A DNA stretch of 60,307 bases, taken from assembly GCA_030533405.1 (NCBI GenBank), contig JAUNJF010000017.1, positions 1 to 60,307 of the forward strand. The letters run 5' to 3'. Both the position numbers and the translations under genes were made by a program. The DNA comes from Eubacteriales bacterium. GTDB taxonomy: Bacteria > Bacillota > Clostridia > Lachnospirales > Lachnospiraceae. Positions 7,510 through 13,585 of this stretch are shown here, piece after piece. The notes under the pieces were generated by a model that saw only the letters and a list, made by a program, of their open reading frames with translations, did not search any database and was not told the origin of the DNA. Within the stretch, counting starts at the first letter, position 1. Every line of letters begins with the position of its first letter.

Positions 7510-7890
7510 ATGGCATCAGTTTTTAGAATCGAAAAGAAGAATATAGACAATCCACAGGAGTGGTATGAGGAAACTTGGGGATGTACTTTAGATGATAATG
7601 AGTTTTCGGAGCAAGGTGATTACTACATATTTGAGGATTTTGGCGAAGAATTATTTATGTTTGTGCCAACGGAAGAGTGGTTGGATATTGCAGGCGATAA
7701 TCATTTGATATTTGGTTATTATTCTGATGATTCACTATCAGCAGAATTTATTGAAATCAAAAATGGAAAGTGTATAAGAGAATATAGGCAATACGGTGAT
7801 GCACCAGAGGATAATATTGATGAGGGAGATGAGCCAGTATTTGAGGATTGGGTTGATGTAGCATCGTATGTTGATTCAGAATTATTATGA
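7510..7890 (+). CDS. hypothetical acidic immunity-like protein
   Basis: 126 residues, strongly acidic, single domain. It starts ASVFRIEKKNIDNPQEWYEE and ends with FEDWVDVASYVDSELL. The aromatic-acidic strands and the conserved-looking terminal W-D-V pattern resemble barnase-inhibitor-like immunity folds, but I cannot assign a Pfam family. Start ATG 7510 is preceded by AAAGGAGAAAG. Confidence 0.65.
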   Translation: MASVFRIEKKNIDNPQEWYEETWGCTLDDNEFSEQGDYYIFEDFGEELFMFVPTEEWLDIAGDNHLIFGYYSDDSLSAEFIEIKNGKCIREYRQYGDAPEDNIDEGDEPVFEDWVDVASYVDSELL

Positions 7891-7894
7891 TATT

Positions 7895-8002
7895 GATTTA
7901 TTACCTGTATCGTCTGATGTTGAAATATGTTTCCAGGAATGTAAACTTAATTGTAAATCAATTGAAGTGGCAAAAGATTATTCAAGTCATGCTACAAATT
8001 GA
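7895..8002 (+). pseudogene. orphan C-terminal gene fragment
   Basis: An open frame of 35 codons, DLLPVSSDVEICFQECKLNC and onward to a stop at 8000-8002, with no start codon or ribosome binding site. It lies wholly between two intact genes. The protein-like composition suggests the last part of a gene whose front was deleted when cassettes recombined. Too short to identify; it could be chance. Confidence 0.35.
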
Positions 8003-8016
8003 AGATTTTGGGAAAT

Positions 8017-8033
8017 AAATAGATAACTTAGAA
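8017..8033 (+). repeat. junction repeat B, copy 1
   Basis: The 17-mer AAATAGATAACTTAGAA is identical to 10968-10984. Both copies lie a short distance upstream of a ribosome binding site, before a Nudix gene here and before a methyltransferase there. Confidence 0.68.
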
Positions 8034-8048
8034 GTTGTGGAGGAGTAT

Positions 8049-8537
8049 ATGGAGTACGATTGTGGATTTGCAAAAGGGAATAATTGGTTTAGATATCGCA
8101 CAGGTGGAATCATAATTCATAATAATAAAATGCTTTTTGTTAAAAGTGCAGTTGGTGATTATTATTATATGATAGGTGGTGGTGTACATTTAGGTGAAAA
8201 GTCAAATACATGTATTGAACGAGAGATTTTTGAGGAATCGGGTATTAATGCTCGTGTAGAACATCTTGCAGTAGTGTGTGAAAATTTTTTCAAAGGTATT
8301 GGTGGAAAAATCGATGGATTAGACTGTCATACGATAGAATTTTATTACTATATGCAGATTATAGATGATGATTTGAGTTTATGTAAGGATTTAACTGATG
8401 ATGGCGAAACTTTGGTATGGTTACCAATTGAAAAGATTGAACAGAGCAAGATTAAGCCGACATTTATAAAAGAACACATCAATGAAATAATCAATGGAAA
8501 AACCACGATTCATATTATTGAGGAAAGAGATAGATAA
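8049..8537 (+). CDS. Nudix hydrolase
   Basis: 162 residues from ATG 8049 (GGAGGA five to ten bases upstream; GTG 8037 is less likely). The Nudix box is complete: G-x5-E-x7-R-E-x2-E-E-x-G-I, running GGVHLGEKSNTCIEREIFEE plus SGI at about residues 43-65. It therefore hydrolyses a nucleoside diphosphate linked to another moiety. The substrate is unknown. Nudix genes are also frequent in integron cassette arrays. Its stop codon overlaps repeat C. Confidence 0.9.
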   Translation: MEYDCGFAKGNNWFRYRTGGIIIHNNKMLFVKSAVGDYYYMIGGGVHLGEKSNTCIEREIFEESGINARVEHLAVVCENFFKGIGGKIDGLDCHTIEFYYYMQIIDDDLSLCKDLTDDGETLVWLPIEKIEQSKIKPTFIKEHINEIINGKTTIHIIEERDR

Positions 8538-8547
8538 ATCCCAGTTT
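8536..8547 (+). repeat. junction repeat C, copy 1
   Basis: AAATCCCAGTTT, identical to 11818-11829; the variant AAATCCCAACTT at 9689 leads straight into repeat A. It sits at the 3' end of the Nudix gene. Confidence 0.55.
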
Positions 8548-8571
8548 TTCGTGCAACCAAGGTGAGTGAAG

Positions 8572-8970
8572 ATGAATAATAGATGTTATACATATTTTAG
8601 AATAGTAGGAAAATTTAATACGGATGATATTAGCCATATTTTAAAACTTACACCTGAGAAGAAATGGGATATTGGTGATGTAAGACCAAAAGGTAGTAAA
8701 TATAACTTTGCAAATTGGGCAATTGGTTATTGCAAAGATTATAATATTGATACATCAGTTCAAATGGAAAAGACAATAAGTATATTGATGGATAAGAAAG
8801 AGGAACTTAAGCAGATTCGAGAGAAAAATGATGTTGAATTCTTTTTGCAAGTTGTTCCGACATTATGTATTGATGAATCTACGCCTGCATTGGCTCCATC
8901 AATGGCTGTCATGGATTTTTGTTATGAAACAAGGACAGAGATAGATATAGATTTGTATTTGGAAGATTAA
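8572..8970 (+). CDS. DUF4279-like protein
   Basis: 132 residues from ATG 8572 (AAGGTGAG upstream). The DUF4279 pattern is recognisable: an N-terminal strand CYTYFRIVGKFNTDDIS, KLTPEKKWDIGD, an NFANWAIGY region where family members carry a W-x2-G motif, and the final short strand DIDLYLE. Function unknown. The family is often found next to immunity proteins. Confidence 0.72.
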   Translation: MNNRCYTYFRIVGKFNTDDISHILKLTPEKKWDIGDVRPKGSKYNFANWAIGYCKDYNIDTSVQMEKTISILMDKKEELKQIREKNDVEFFLQVVPTLCIDESTPALAPSMAVMDFCYETRTEIDIDLYLED

Positions 8971-8989
8971 AAATGGTATAAATTTTTAA

Positions 8990-9024
8990 TTTACATTGCG
9001 TCATAATTATGCTACAATTATGAC
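8990..9024 (+). promoter_or_regulatory. promoter with operator palindrome for the RelBE-like pair
   Basis: The -35 box TTTACA (8990-8995) and the -10 box TACAAT (9013-9018) are separated by 17 bases. An inverted repeat, GTCATAATT (9000-9008) and AATTATGAC (9016-9024), covers the spacer and -10. This fits autorepression by the antitoxin-toxin complex encoded just downstream. Confidence 0.75.
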
Positions 9025-9046
9025 ACGAGAAAGAGAGGTGTTTGTT

Positions 9047-9310
9047 ATGCCAACAATTATGCCAATTAGAGATTTAAGGAATACAAGTGAAATATCTGAA
9101 CTAGCACATAAAAAACAGGAGCCTATTTTTATAACAAAAAATGGTTATAGTGACTTGGTTGTGATGAGTGCTGAATTATATGAGAGGTTTGCACAGATTA
9201 ATAAGATTGACCAAGCAATTTATGAGGCAGAGAAAGAAGTAGAAGAAGGTGCGGAACCAATTTCAATGAATAGTGCAATGGAAAGATTAAATCAGAAATA
9301 CTATGGATAA
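9047..9310 (+). CDS. Phd/YefM (RelB-like) antitoxin
   Basis: 87 residues from ATG 9047, preceded by AGAGAGGTG; the longer frame from TTG 8996 would run through the promoter. The N-terminal Phd/YefM fold is seen in MPIRDLRNTSEISELAHKK and PIFITKNGYSDLVVMS, giving the DNA-binding dimer. The C-terminal acidic helix would wrap the toxin. It should repress its own promoter through the palindrome at 9000-9024. Its end overlaps the toxin gene by eight bases. Confidence 0.9.
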   Translation: MPTIMPIRDLRNTSEISELAHKKQEPIFITKNGYSDLVVMSAELYERFAQINKIDQAIYEAEKEVEEGAEPISMNSAMERLNQKYYG

Positions 9311-9605
9311 ATATGAAGTTATGTTATATCCTAAAGCCTTTCGTGATATAGATGACATCTATGCATATATTGCATTTGAAAAACTATCACCAGAAAATGC
9401 AAAAGGGCAGACGGATAGGATATGGGATGCAATAAGAACGCTGGAACAGATGCCAGAGGCACATCAGGATCGATTGGTTGGAAGATATGCTGGTAAAGGA
9501 TATAAACAATTAATAATTGATAATTATCTTGTAATCTATAAAATGGATAATACTTCAAAAAAAGTATTTGTTGTAACAGTACAATATCAAGGAAGAAATA
9601 TTTGA
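9303..9605 (+). CDS. RelE/ParE-family toxin
   Basis: 100 residues, typical for the family. The fold is seen as KAFRDIDDIYAYIAFEK (two helices), then MPEAHQDRLVGRYAGKGYKQL and the beta sheet IIDNYLVIYKMDNTSKKV, ending with the VQYQGRNI strand. A basic, RNA-cleaving (RelE) or gyrase-directed (ParE) role cannot be separated by eye. Starts ATG 9303 inside the antitoxin gene, so the pair is translationally coupled. Confidence 0.9.
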   Translation: MDKYEVMLYPKAFRDIDDIYAYIAFEKLSPENAKGQTDRIWDAIRTLEQMPEAHQDRLVGRYAGKGYKQLIIDNYLVIYKMDNTSKKVFVVTVQYQGRNI

Positions 9606-9609
9606 TGTT

Positions 9610-9641
9610 AAAGCAGCTGATGTAGAATTGGCTGCTTTTTT
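9610..9641 (+). terminator. terminator after the RelBE-like pair
   Basis: AAAGCAGC pairs with GCTGCTTT across a 13-base loop and runs into T6. Modest stem but correct position directly after the toxin stop. Confidence 0.7.
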
Positions 9642-9688
9642 GAACAACAGTAAGCTTTGAAAATTTTATCGATTTACGGCACACAGAC

Positions 9689-9755
9689 AAATCCCAACTT
9701 GTCGAGCTGGAGATAGTAAGTTGAATTTTGACCATACGGTGTAGATAGTGGTAAT
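9689..9755 (+). repeat. composite junction element: repeat C followed by repeat A, copy 2
   Basis: AAATCCCAACTT (9689-9700) runs into TTGTCGAGCTGGAGATAG, the repeat A sequence also found at 3177. The same C-then-A order, in degenerate form, occurs at 11818-11850. This is the clearest complete junction element in the array. Confidence 0.78.
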
Positions 9756-9785
9756 AGAAGCTATTTGATAGTAGAGGTGGATAAT

Positions 9786-10043
9786 ATGAAAAAGTATGAA
9801 ATAGCGATTCATATAGCTGATTTATGTGATGAGAATAACGGATGGAAAAAAGAACTAAATGTTGTTCAAATAAATGAACGTGAACCTGTTTATGAGATAC
9901 GATCTTGGAATAAAGATCACACTCGAATGGGTGATGGAGTGACATTAACGCCTAAGGAGATGCGTTTGTTAAAGAGAATATGTGAATCAATGGAATTTGA
10001 CAGAATAGATGGTAATATGGAGATTCCGATAATTGATGGTTGA
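9786..10043 (+). CDS. YdbC/PC4-family single-strand DNA-binding protein
   Basis: 85 residues from ATG 9786 (AGAGGTGG upstream; the GTG/ATG at 9765 is too early). KYEIAIHIADLCDENNGWKK, ELNVVQINEREPVYEIRSW and TLTPKEMRLLKRI match the YdbC family, whose fold is that of the transcription coactivator PC4 and which binds single-stranded nucleic acid. Its presence among cassettes is curious and might relate to ssDNA intermediates, which is speculation. Confidence 0.8.
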   Translation: MKKYEIAIHIADLCDENNGWKKELNVVQINEREPVYEIRSWNKDHTRMGDGVTLTPKEMRLLKRICESMEFDRIDGNMEIPIIDG

Positions 10044-10118
10044 ATTATTTTGATATGGTTTAAAAATTTCTGATTCGCGCGTGAAGGGATGTATGAAAAA
10101 TGTGGAGTGATTTTGATT

Positions 10119-10138
10119 ATATGATTTTGATAATATCG
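10119..10138 (+). repeat. intergenic repeat D, copy 2
   Basis: ATATGATTTTGATAATATCG, 20 bases identical to 4113-4132. The region 10048-10118 holds two more degenerate TGATTTTGAT/TATATG-like units, so this spacer seems built from stacked repeat remnants. Confidence 0.72.
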
Positions 10139-10160
10139 GCTAATGTAAATTTTAATTCTA

Positions 10161-10190
10161 TTGACTAAAATATATATCTTGGTATATACT
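10161..10190 (+). promoter_or_regulatory. promoter of the vapBC pair
   Basis: TTGACT (10161-10166), 18-base spacer, TATACT (10185-10190). The ribosome binding site GGAAGGAG follows within 20 bases. No clear palindrome was found in it, although the AT-rich stretch ATATATATCTTGGTATAT is partly symmetrical. Confidence 0.75.
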
Positions 10191-10217
10191 GATAATATAA
10201 GGAAGGAGTTGATAATT

Positions 10218-10448
10218 ATGATGACTGCAAAAGTTTTTGAAAATGGTAGAAGTCAAGCGGTAAGACTTCCAAAAGAATGTAGATTTAATACAGATGAAGT
10301 AGCAGTGAATCGAATCGGAGATATTGTTTTGTTGATGCCAAAAACAAATAAATGGAATTCATTTATGCAGGCAATAGATATGTTTTCAGATGATTTTATG
10401 CAAGATGGTCGAGATGGTAGTCTTGAGCAGGAGCGTGAAGCATTATGA
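10218..10448 (+). CDS. vapB: VapB-type antitoxin (AbrB/MazE-like swapped hairpin)
   Basis: 76 residues from ATG 10218 (or 10221). The N-terminus MTAKVFENGRSQAVRLPKEC is the textbook SpoVT/AbrB-type VapB DNA-binding hairpin (NGxSQAVRLP). The C-terminal acidic helix (DDFMQDGRDGSLEQER) is the toxin-neutralising tail. Stop overlaps the toxin start by four bases (ATGA). Confidence 0.93.
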   Translation: MMTAKVFENGRSQAVRLPKECRFNTDEVAVNRIGDIVLLMPKTNKWNSFMQAIDMFSDDFMQDGRDGSLEQEREAL

Positions 10449-10846
10449 GATATATGCTAGATACCAATATATGTATTTATGCAATTAAGCATAAGCCTGA
10501 GCAAGTATTTATACGTTTGCAAGAACATGATCCAATAGATATATGTATTTCTTCTGTAACTTATGCAGAATTGGTGCATGGAGTGGAGAAGAGCAAAGCA
10601 ATAGAGAAGAATAGAGTTGCATTAGCTTTATTATTGGCAAATATTGAGATTATGAATTTTGATTCATTGGCAGCTGAGAGTTATGGTAAGATTCGAGCAG
10701 ATTTGGAAAAAGCAAGTACACCAATTGGTCCGTTAGATATGATGATTGCAGGTCACGCTAAAGCATTGGGCTATACGGTGGTTACAAATAATACGAAAGA
10801 GTTTGAAAGAGTAAAAGGATTAAAACTTGAAAATTGGGCTGAATAA
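10445..10846 (+). CDS. vapC: VapC-type PIN-domain ribonuclease toxin
   Basis: 133 residues. The PIN catalytic acids are visible: D at MLDTNICIYAIK (residue 5), E at SVTYAELVHGVEKS (about residue 41), D at IGPLDMMIAGHAKA (about residue 98), and the closing TNNTKEFERVKGL motif. VapC toxins cleave tRNA or rRNA when free of VapB. Translationally coupled to vapB. Hairpin terminator immediately downstream. Confidence 0.94.
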   Translation: MRYMLDTNICIYAIKHKPEQVFIRLQEHDPIDICISSVTYAELVHGVEKSKAIEKNRVALALLLANIEIMNFDSLAAESYGKIRADLEKASTPIGPLDMMIAGHAKALGYTVVTNNTKEFERVKGLKLENWAE

Positions 10847-10859
10847 ATTAGATGTTAGT

Positions 10860-10887
10860 AGAAAAGTGCGACTCGTCGCACTTTTCT
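10860..10887 (+). terminator. hairpin after vapBC
   Basis: AGAAAAGTGCGA pairs perfectly with TCGCACTTTTCT around a four-base loop. The A- and T-rich stem base allows termination, but no separate T-tract follows. Confidence 0.75.
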
Positions 10888-10937
10888 AGGTTTCGATTAA
10901 AGTATGAATTGACCGAGCTCTTTTTGAGCGAGGGATG

Positions 10938-10961
10938 ACAATTGAACGTAGGTTCAATTGT
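10938..10961. repeat. perfect 10-bp inverted repeat
   Basis: ACAATTGAAC and GTTCAATTGT separated by GTAG. It lies seven bases before repeat B, in the spacer between vapBC and the methyltransferase gene. It could be an RNA hairpin or a protein-binding site; nothing in the sequence decides. Confidence 0.6.
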
Positions 10962-10967
10962 ATGGGC

Positions 10968-11001
10968 AAATAGATAACTTAGAATATGTCGAGATAGTTA
11001 G
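10968..11001 (+). repeat. junction repeat B, copy 2, with degenerate repeat A
   Basis: The 17-mer AAATAGATAACTTAGAA is exactly that of 8017. It is followed at 10986 by TGTCGAGATAGTTAGACGTT, which looks like repeat A (TGTCGAGCTGGAGATAG) with an internal five-base deletion. The ribosome binding site GACGGAGG follows directly. Confidence 0.65.
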
Positions 11002-11020
11002 ACGTTGACGGAGGTTTGGT

Positions 11021-11800
11021 ATGAGCAAGATAAATGATACATTAGTAGTGAAACAACAGTATGCTACCGCAAATAATTTAAGTACGAGAATATCCATTCA
11101 TGATAAATATTCAACGAATAAGATGGGATTTGGAAATTGGATAGTATCAAATTATAAAATTGATAAAGGTGCAAGAGTGTTAGAGTTAGGTTGTGGAACA
11201 GGAGATATGTGGAAAGGGAGAGAATCGTTGATTTGTGATTGTTCCCAAATAATACTTTCAGATTTTTCGGATGGAATGGTAGCTACTGCAAAAGAAGTGA
11301 TAGGGAACTATGATAATATTGAATATAGAGTTTTGGATATTCAAGATATACCTTATGAAGATGACAGCTTTGATATTATTATCGCAAATATGATGTTATA
11401 TCATGTTCCTAATATAGATAAAGGATTATCTGAGGTGCGTCGTGTATTAAAAAAAGGTGGTGTTTTTTATTGTGCGACATATGGAGAACATGGGATTATA
11501 GATTATCTTTCCCAAATTCTATCTGAATATGGGGTTGAAGATAATATTAATAAGAATTTTACACTTCAAAACGGGTTTGAGATTTTGAATAAAACCTTTT
11601 CAAATGTCGAAAAAAAAGAATATATTGATTCTTTGGAAGTTACCTATGTTGATGATATGGTGGAATATATTTATTCGCTTTCCGGTATGACATCATTGAG
11701 TAGTGTACCGAAACAAGCGATAAAGGATGTTTTGATTCAAAATACATCAGATGGTATTTTGAATGTTCCGAAGGAATATGGGATGTTTATATCGTATTAG
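11021..11800 (+). CDS. class I SAM-dependent methyltransferase
   Basis: 259 residues. Motif I ARVLELGCGTGDMW at about residues 51-64 binds S-adenosylmethionine. IEYRVLDIQDIPYEDDSFDI at about 105-124 is the acidic post-motif region, followed by ANMMLYHVPNIDKGLSEVRR and LKKGGVFYCATYGEHG (motifs II and III). It is of the small-molecule (UbiE/SmtA-like) type and the substrate is unknown. Start ATG 11021 follows GGAGG by six bases. Confidence 0.88.
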   Translation: MSKINDTLVVKQQYATANNLSTRISIHDKYSTNKMGFGNWIVSNYKIDKGARVLELGCGTGDMWKGRESLICDCSQIILSDFSDGMVATAKEVIGNYDNIEYRVLDIQDIPYEDDSFDIIIANMMLYHVPNIDKGLSEVRRVLKKGGVFYCATYGEHGIIDYLSQILSEYGVEDNINKNFTLQNGFEILNKTFSNVEKKEYIDSLEVTYVDDMVEYIYSLSGMTSLSSVPKQAIKDVLIQNTSDGILNVPKEYGMFISY

Positions 11801-11817
11801 AAAGCAATGTAGCGATC

Positions 11818-11850
11818 AAAATCCCAGTTTAGCTGTCGAAAAGGATATAG
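11818..11850 (+). repeat. junction repeat C, copy 2, followed by degenerate repeat A
   Basis: AAATCCCAGTTT (identical to 8536) continues as AGCTGTCGAAAAGGATATAG, which aligns with TTGTCGAGCTGGAGATAG of repeat A. The AAAGGA within it would serve as ribosome binding site for the mini-ORF at 11854. Confidence 0.6.
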
Positions 11851-11853
11851 AAT

Positions 11854-11916
11854 ATGGAAAAAGTCAGAATCACTAAATATACAGGAAATGATAGGGATTG
11901 GATAGTTGAAACTTAG
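11854..11916 (+). pseudogene. remnant gene start (about 20 codons)
   Basis: ATG 11854 with AAAGGA upstream encodes EKVRITKYTGNDRDWIVET and then stops. It looks like the intact front of a gene whose body was lost, again sitting directly behind a junction repeat. It could also be a genuine short peptide. No family assigned. Confidence 0.4.
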
Positions 11917-11962
11917 AGATGAATCACCAGATTCAAATTGAACTGTGAAAGGATAGATTGTG

Positions 11963-12589
11963 ATGATAGCAACAGGTGCGAGTGATTTGGTAAAAAAATA
12001 TGTGGATGGATTGAAACAAGCTTTTTACGCTAACGGCGGAAAAGAAGAGTGGGATGAGTTTGAGGGTGTAAAAGAAGGTGCTTCTCAAGAAAACATTTTG
12101 AAATTGAAAGAGCTGTATCCTGAAATACCAGATTCATTAGTGGAGATGTTAAAGTATGCAGATGGTACCTATTTTAGAGAGTATAGGGGTGTAAATATTG
12201 CATTATACTTTTTGGGTTCTGATTTGGAAGAGTATCCCTATTATCTGTTATCTTCCGGAGAGATGATAAAGAATCAGGCATTGGCCCAGGAGTGGTATGG
12301 TGATTACATAAACAGAGAGTTTGATCCGGAAGACATTCCAATTGATGATAAGATTATTGATGATGCTGACAAAATGAAATGGTTGCATTTTTCAGATTGC
12401 ATGAATAATGGTGGATCGTCTCAGCTGTTCATTGATTTTTCTCCATCAGAAAAAGGAAAGAACGGACAAGTTGTAATGTTTGTTCATGATTCAGACTATA
12501 TAGAAGTCATTGCAGACAGCTTTGATGAGTACCTTGAAAAAATGATGAATCAACAATTTGACTTTATTATAGATGAGTATTTTGGTTAA
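11963..12589 (+). CDS. SMI1/KNR4 (SUKH) family protein
   Basis: 208 residues from ATG 11963 (GTG 11960 equally possible), AAAGG upstream. SUKH features: ASQENILKLKELYPEIPDSL (EE-x-LP-like helix), LVEMLKYADGTYFREY, then the conserved W in MKWLHFSDCMNNGGSSQLFI (residues 138-157) and a final ADSFDEYLEKM helix. This is the second SUKH protein in the array and is not closely similar to that at 6869. Last recognisable gene of the array. Confidence 0.82.
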   Translation: MIATGASDLVKKYVDGLKQAFYANGGKEEWDEFEGVKEGASQENILKLKELYPEIPDSLVEMLKYADGTYFREYRGVNIALYFLGSDLEEYPYYLLSSGEMIKNQALAQEWYGDYINREFDPEDIPIDDKIIDDADKMKWLHFSDCMNNGGSSQLFIDFSPSEKGKNGQVVMFVHDSDYIEVIADSFDEYLEKMMNQQFDFIIDEYFG

Positions 12590-12598
12590 TTCTGTTAT

Positions 12599-12699
12599 GG
12601 TAGATGTGCTGAAGGGATAACAGGGTTGCGGATTCATGGTTATTCTATATAACGGGATTTCTTCGGCGATTTCGTAGGTTCGATTCTCACTATCTACCA
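12599..12699 (+). other. degenerate tRNA-like element
   Basis: A 101-base stretch with tRNA-like ends: GGTAGAT pairs with ATCTACC (9 pairs if flanking AT is added), there is a 3' A at the discriminator position, a T-arm loop TTCGATT at 12679-12685, and a D-arm-like CTG AAGGGATAA CAG. The T stem has an A-C mismatch, and I could not draw a proper anticodon arm; a hairpin GTTATTCTATATAAC lies where a variable or anticodon arm might be. It is best described as a decayed or highly unusual type II tRNA, ten bases after the last array gene. Confidence 0.5.
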
Positions 12700-12774
12700 T
12701 TTTTATAAGTTCATGAAATTTGGTAAGTAAAAAGAAAGGATAATGATGATACACAAATGAAAATAAATGATAGG

Positions 12775-12807
12775 GATGTTGAATTTGTTTAATTCGACAT
12801 CTTTTTT
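12775..12807 (+). terminator. Rho-independent terminator
   Basis: GATGTTGAATT pairs with AATTCGACATC (one G-T) around TTGTT, followed by T6. It closes the array and insulates the sigma factor operon. Confidence 0.88.
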
Positions 12808-13030
12808 GATGTTTTGTATTCATAAGTTAAGTATTTTGAAATAGGTGGAAAAGAAAATGATAAATTTGCATACAATATTTTACATTTTTCAAATTCTCCA
12901 AGGGATTAACTATATAATTTAGAATTATTATTCCATTCAAACAGCTTTTTTATGATAAAATAAAAAAATTTAAGTGTTTTTCATTTTTTCTTCGAACTAT
13001 AGATATCAAGAAAATGCAAGGGGCAAAACA
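12808..13030. other. AT-rich leader of the sigma factor operon
   Basis: No gene. Very AT-rich with several possible -10 boxes (TATAAT at about 12914, TATGATAAAAT at about 12952). If the ECF sigma factor regulates itself, its promoter should lie here, but its recognition sequence is unknown. Confidence 0.4.
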
Positions 13031-13585
13031 ATGACAGACGAGAAGATAATAAAGGCGATCCATGATCGCGATGAAAAAATGATGGCAACTGTAATTGATA
13101 AGTATTCAAGATTATTATGGAAGGTGGCTAGCAACATTTTAGCTAACATTTCCGAACAGGAAATCGAAGAATGTATAGCAGATGTATATGTGGATTTATG
13201 GAATAACCCGGGGAAATTCGATCCAGATAAAGGCAAGCTAACCAGCTATCTATCCATGGTAACCAGAAACAAGTCAATTGATCGCTATCGAAAAATTTCA
13301 AGAGAAAACTGCATATCAATAGAAAGCTTGACCCATGATGAGGCAAGCCCTGAAAAAAGCGTGTTGGATATTATGATTGATGAAGAGAACAAGGAGCTAC
13401 TTATAAAATGTATCAATGAATTATCTGACAGCGACAAAGAAATCATCCTTCGGCGATATTATCATGATCAAAAGCCAAAGGAAATATCAGTGGCGCTTGA
13501 TATGCCGAAGAAGCAAATTGAAAATCGTCTGTACCTTGCAAAGCAAACCCTAAAACAGAATTTGAAGGAGAATGGATATGTCTAA
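13031..13585 (+). CDS. ECF-type RNA polymerase sigma factor
   Basis: 184 residues from ATG 13031 (AAGGGG upstream). Region 2 is seen as DEKMMATVIDKYSRLLWKVA and VYVDLWNNPGKFDPDKGKL, with the -10 recognition helix SYLSMVTRNKSIDRYRK. Region 4 is seen as LSDSDKEIILRRYYHDQKPK, with the HTH EISVALDMPKKQIENRLYLA. It lacks regions 1 and 3, as ECF sigmas do. The downstream gene overlaps it by eight bases and is the presumed membrane anti-sigma factor. Codon use has more C-ending codons than the array, so origin differs. Confidence 0.92.
   Translation: MTDEKIIKAIHDRDEKMMATVIDKYSRLLWKVASNILANISEQEIEECIADVYVDLWNNPGKFDPDKGKLTSYLSMVTRNKSIDRYRKISRENCISIESLTHDEASPEKSVLDIMIDEENKELLIKCINELSDSDKEIILRRYYHDQKPKEISVALDMPKKQIENRLYLAKQTLKQNLKENGYV

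Noticed and set aside
9331-9945. 204-codon open frame on the minus strand
   Set aside because: It overlaps the RelE-like toxin, its terminator, the junction repeat and ydbC, has no ribosome binding site and no recognisable domain.
10937-10961. Terminator of vapBC
   Set aside because: The stem is perfect but there is no T-tract, and a better hairpin lies directly after vapC at 10860.
850-12590. Canonical chromosomal integron with attC sites
   Set aside because: GTTRRRY-like heptamers exist (for example GTTAGAC at about 10997 and 15190) but are not paired with RYYYAAC in the expected hairpin layout, and no integrase gene is seen.
12599-12699. Functional tRNA-Sec or tRNA with CTA anticodon
   Set aside because: TCA and CTA triplets can be placed in loops, but neither gives a paired anticodon stem compatible with the D and T arms, and no selenocysteine or pyrrolysine genes are in the window.
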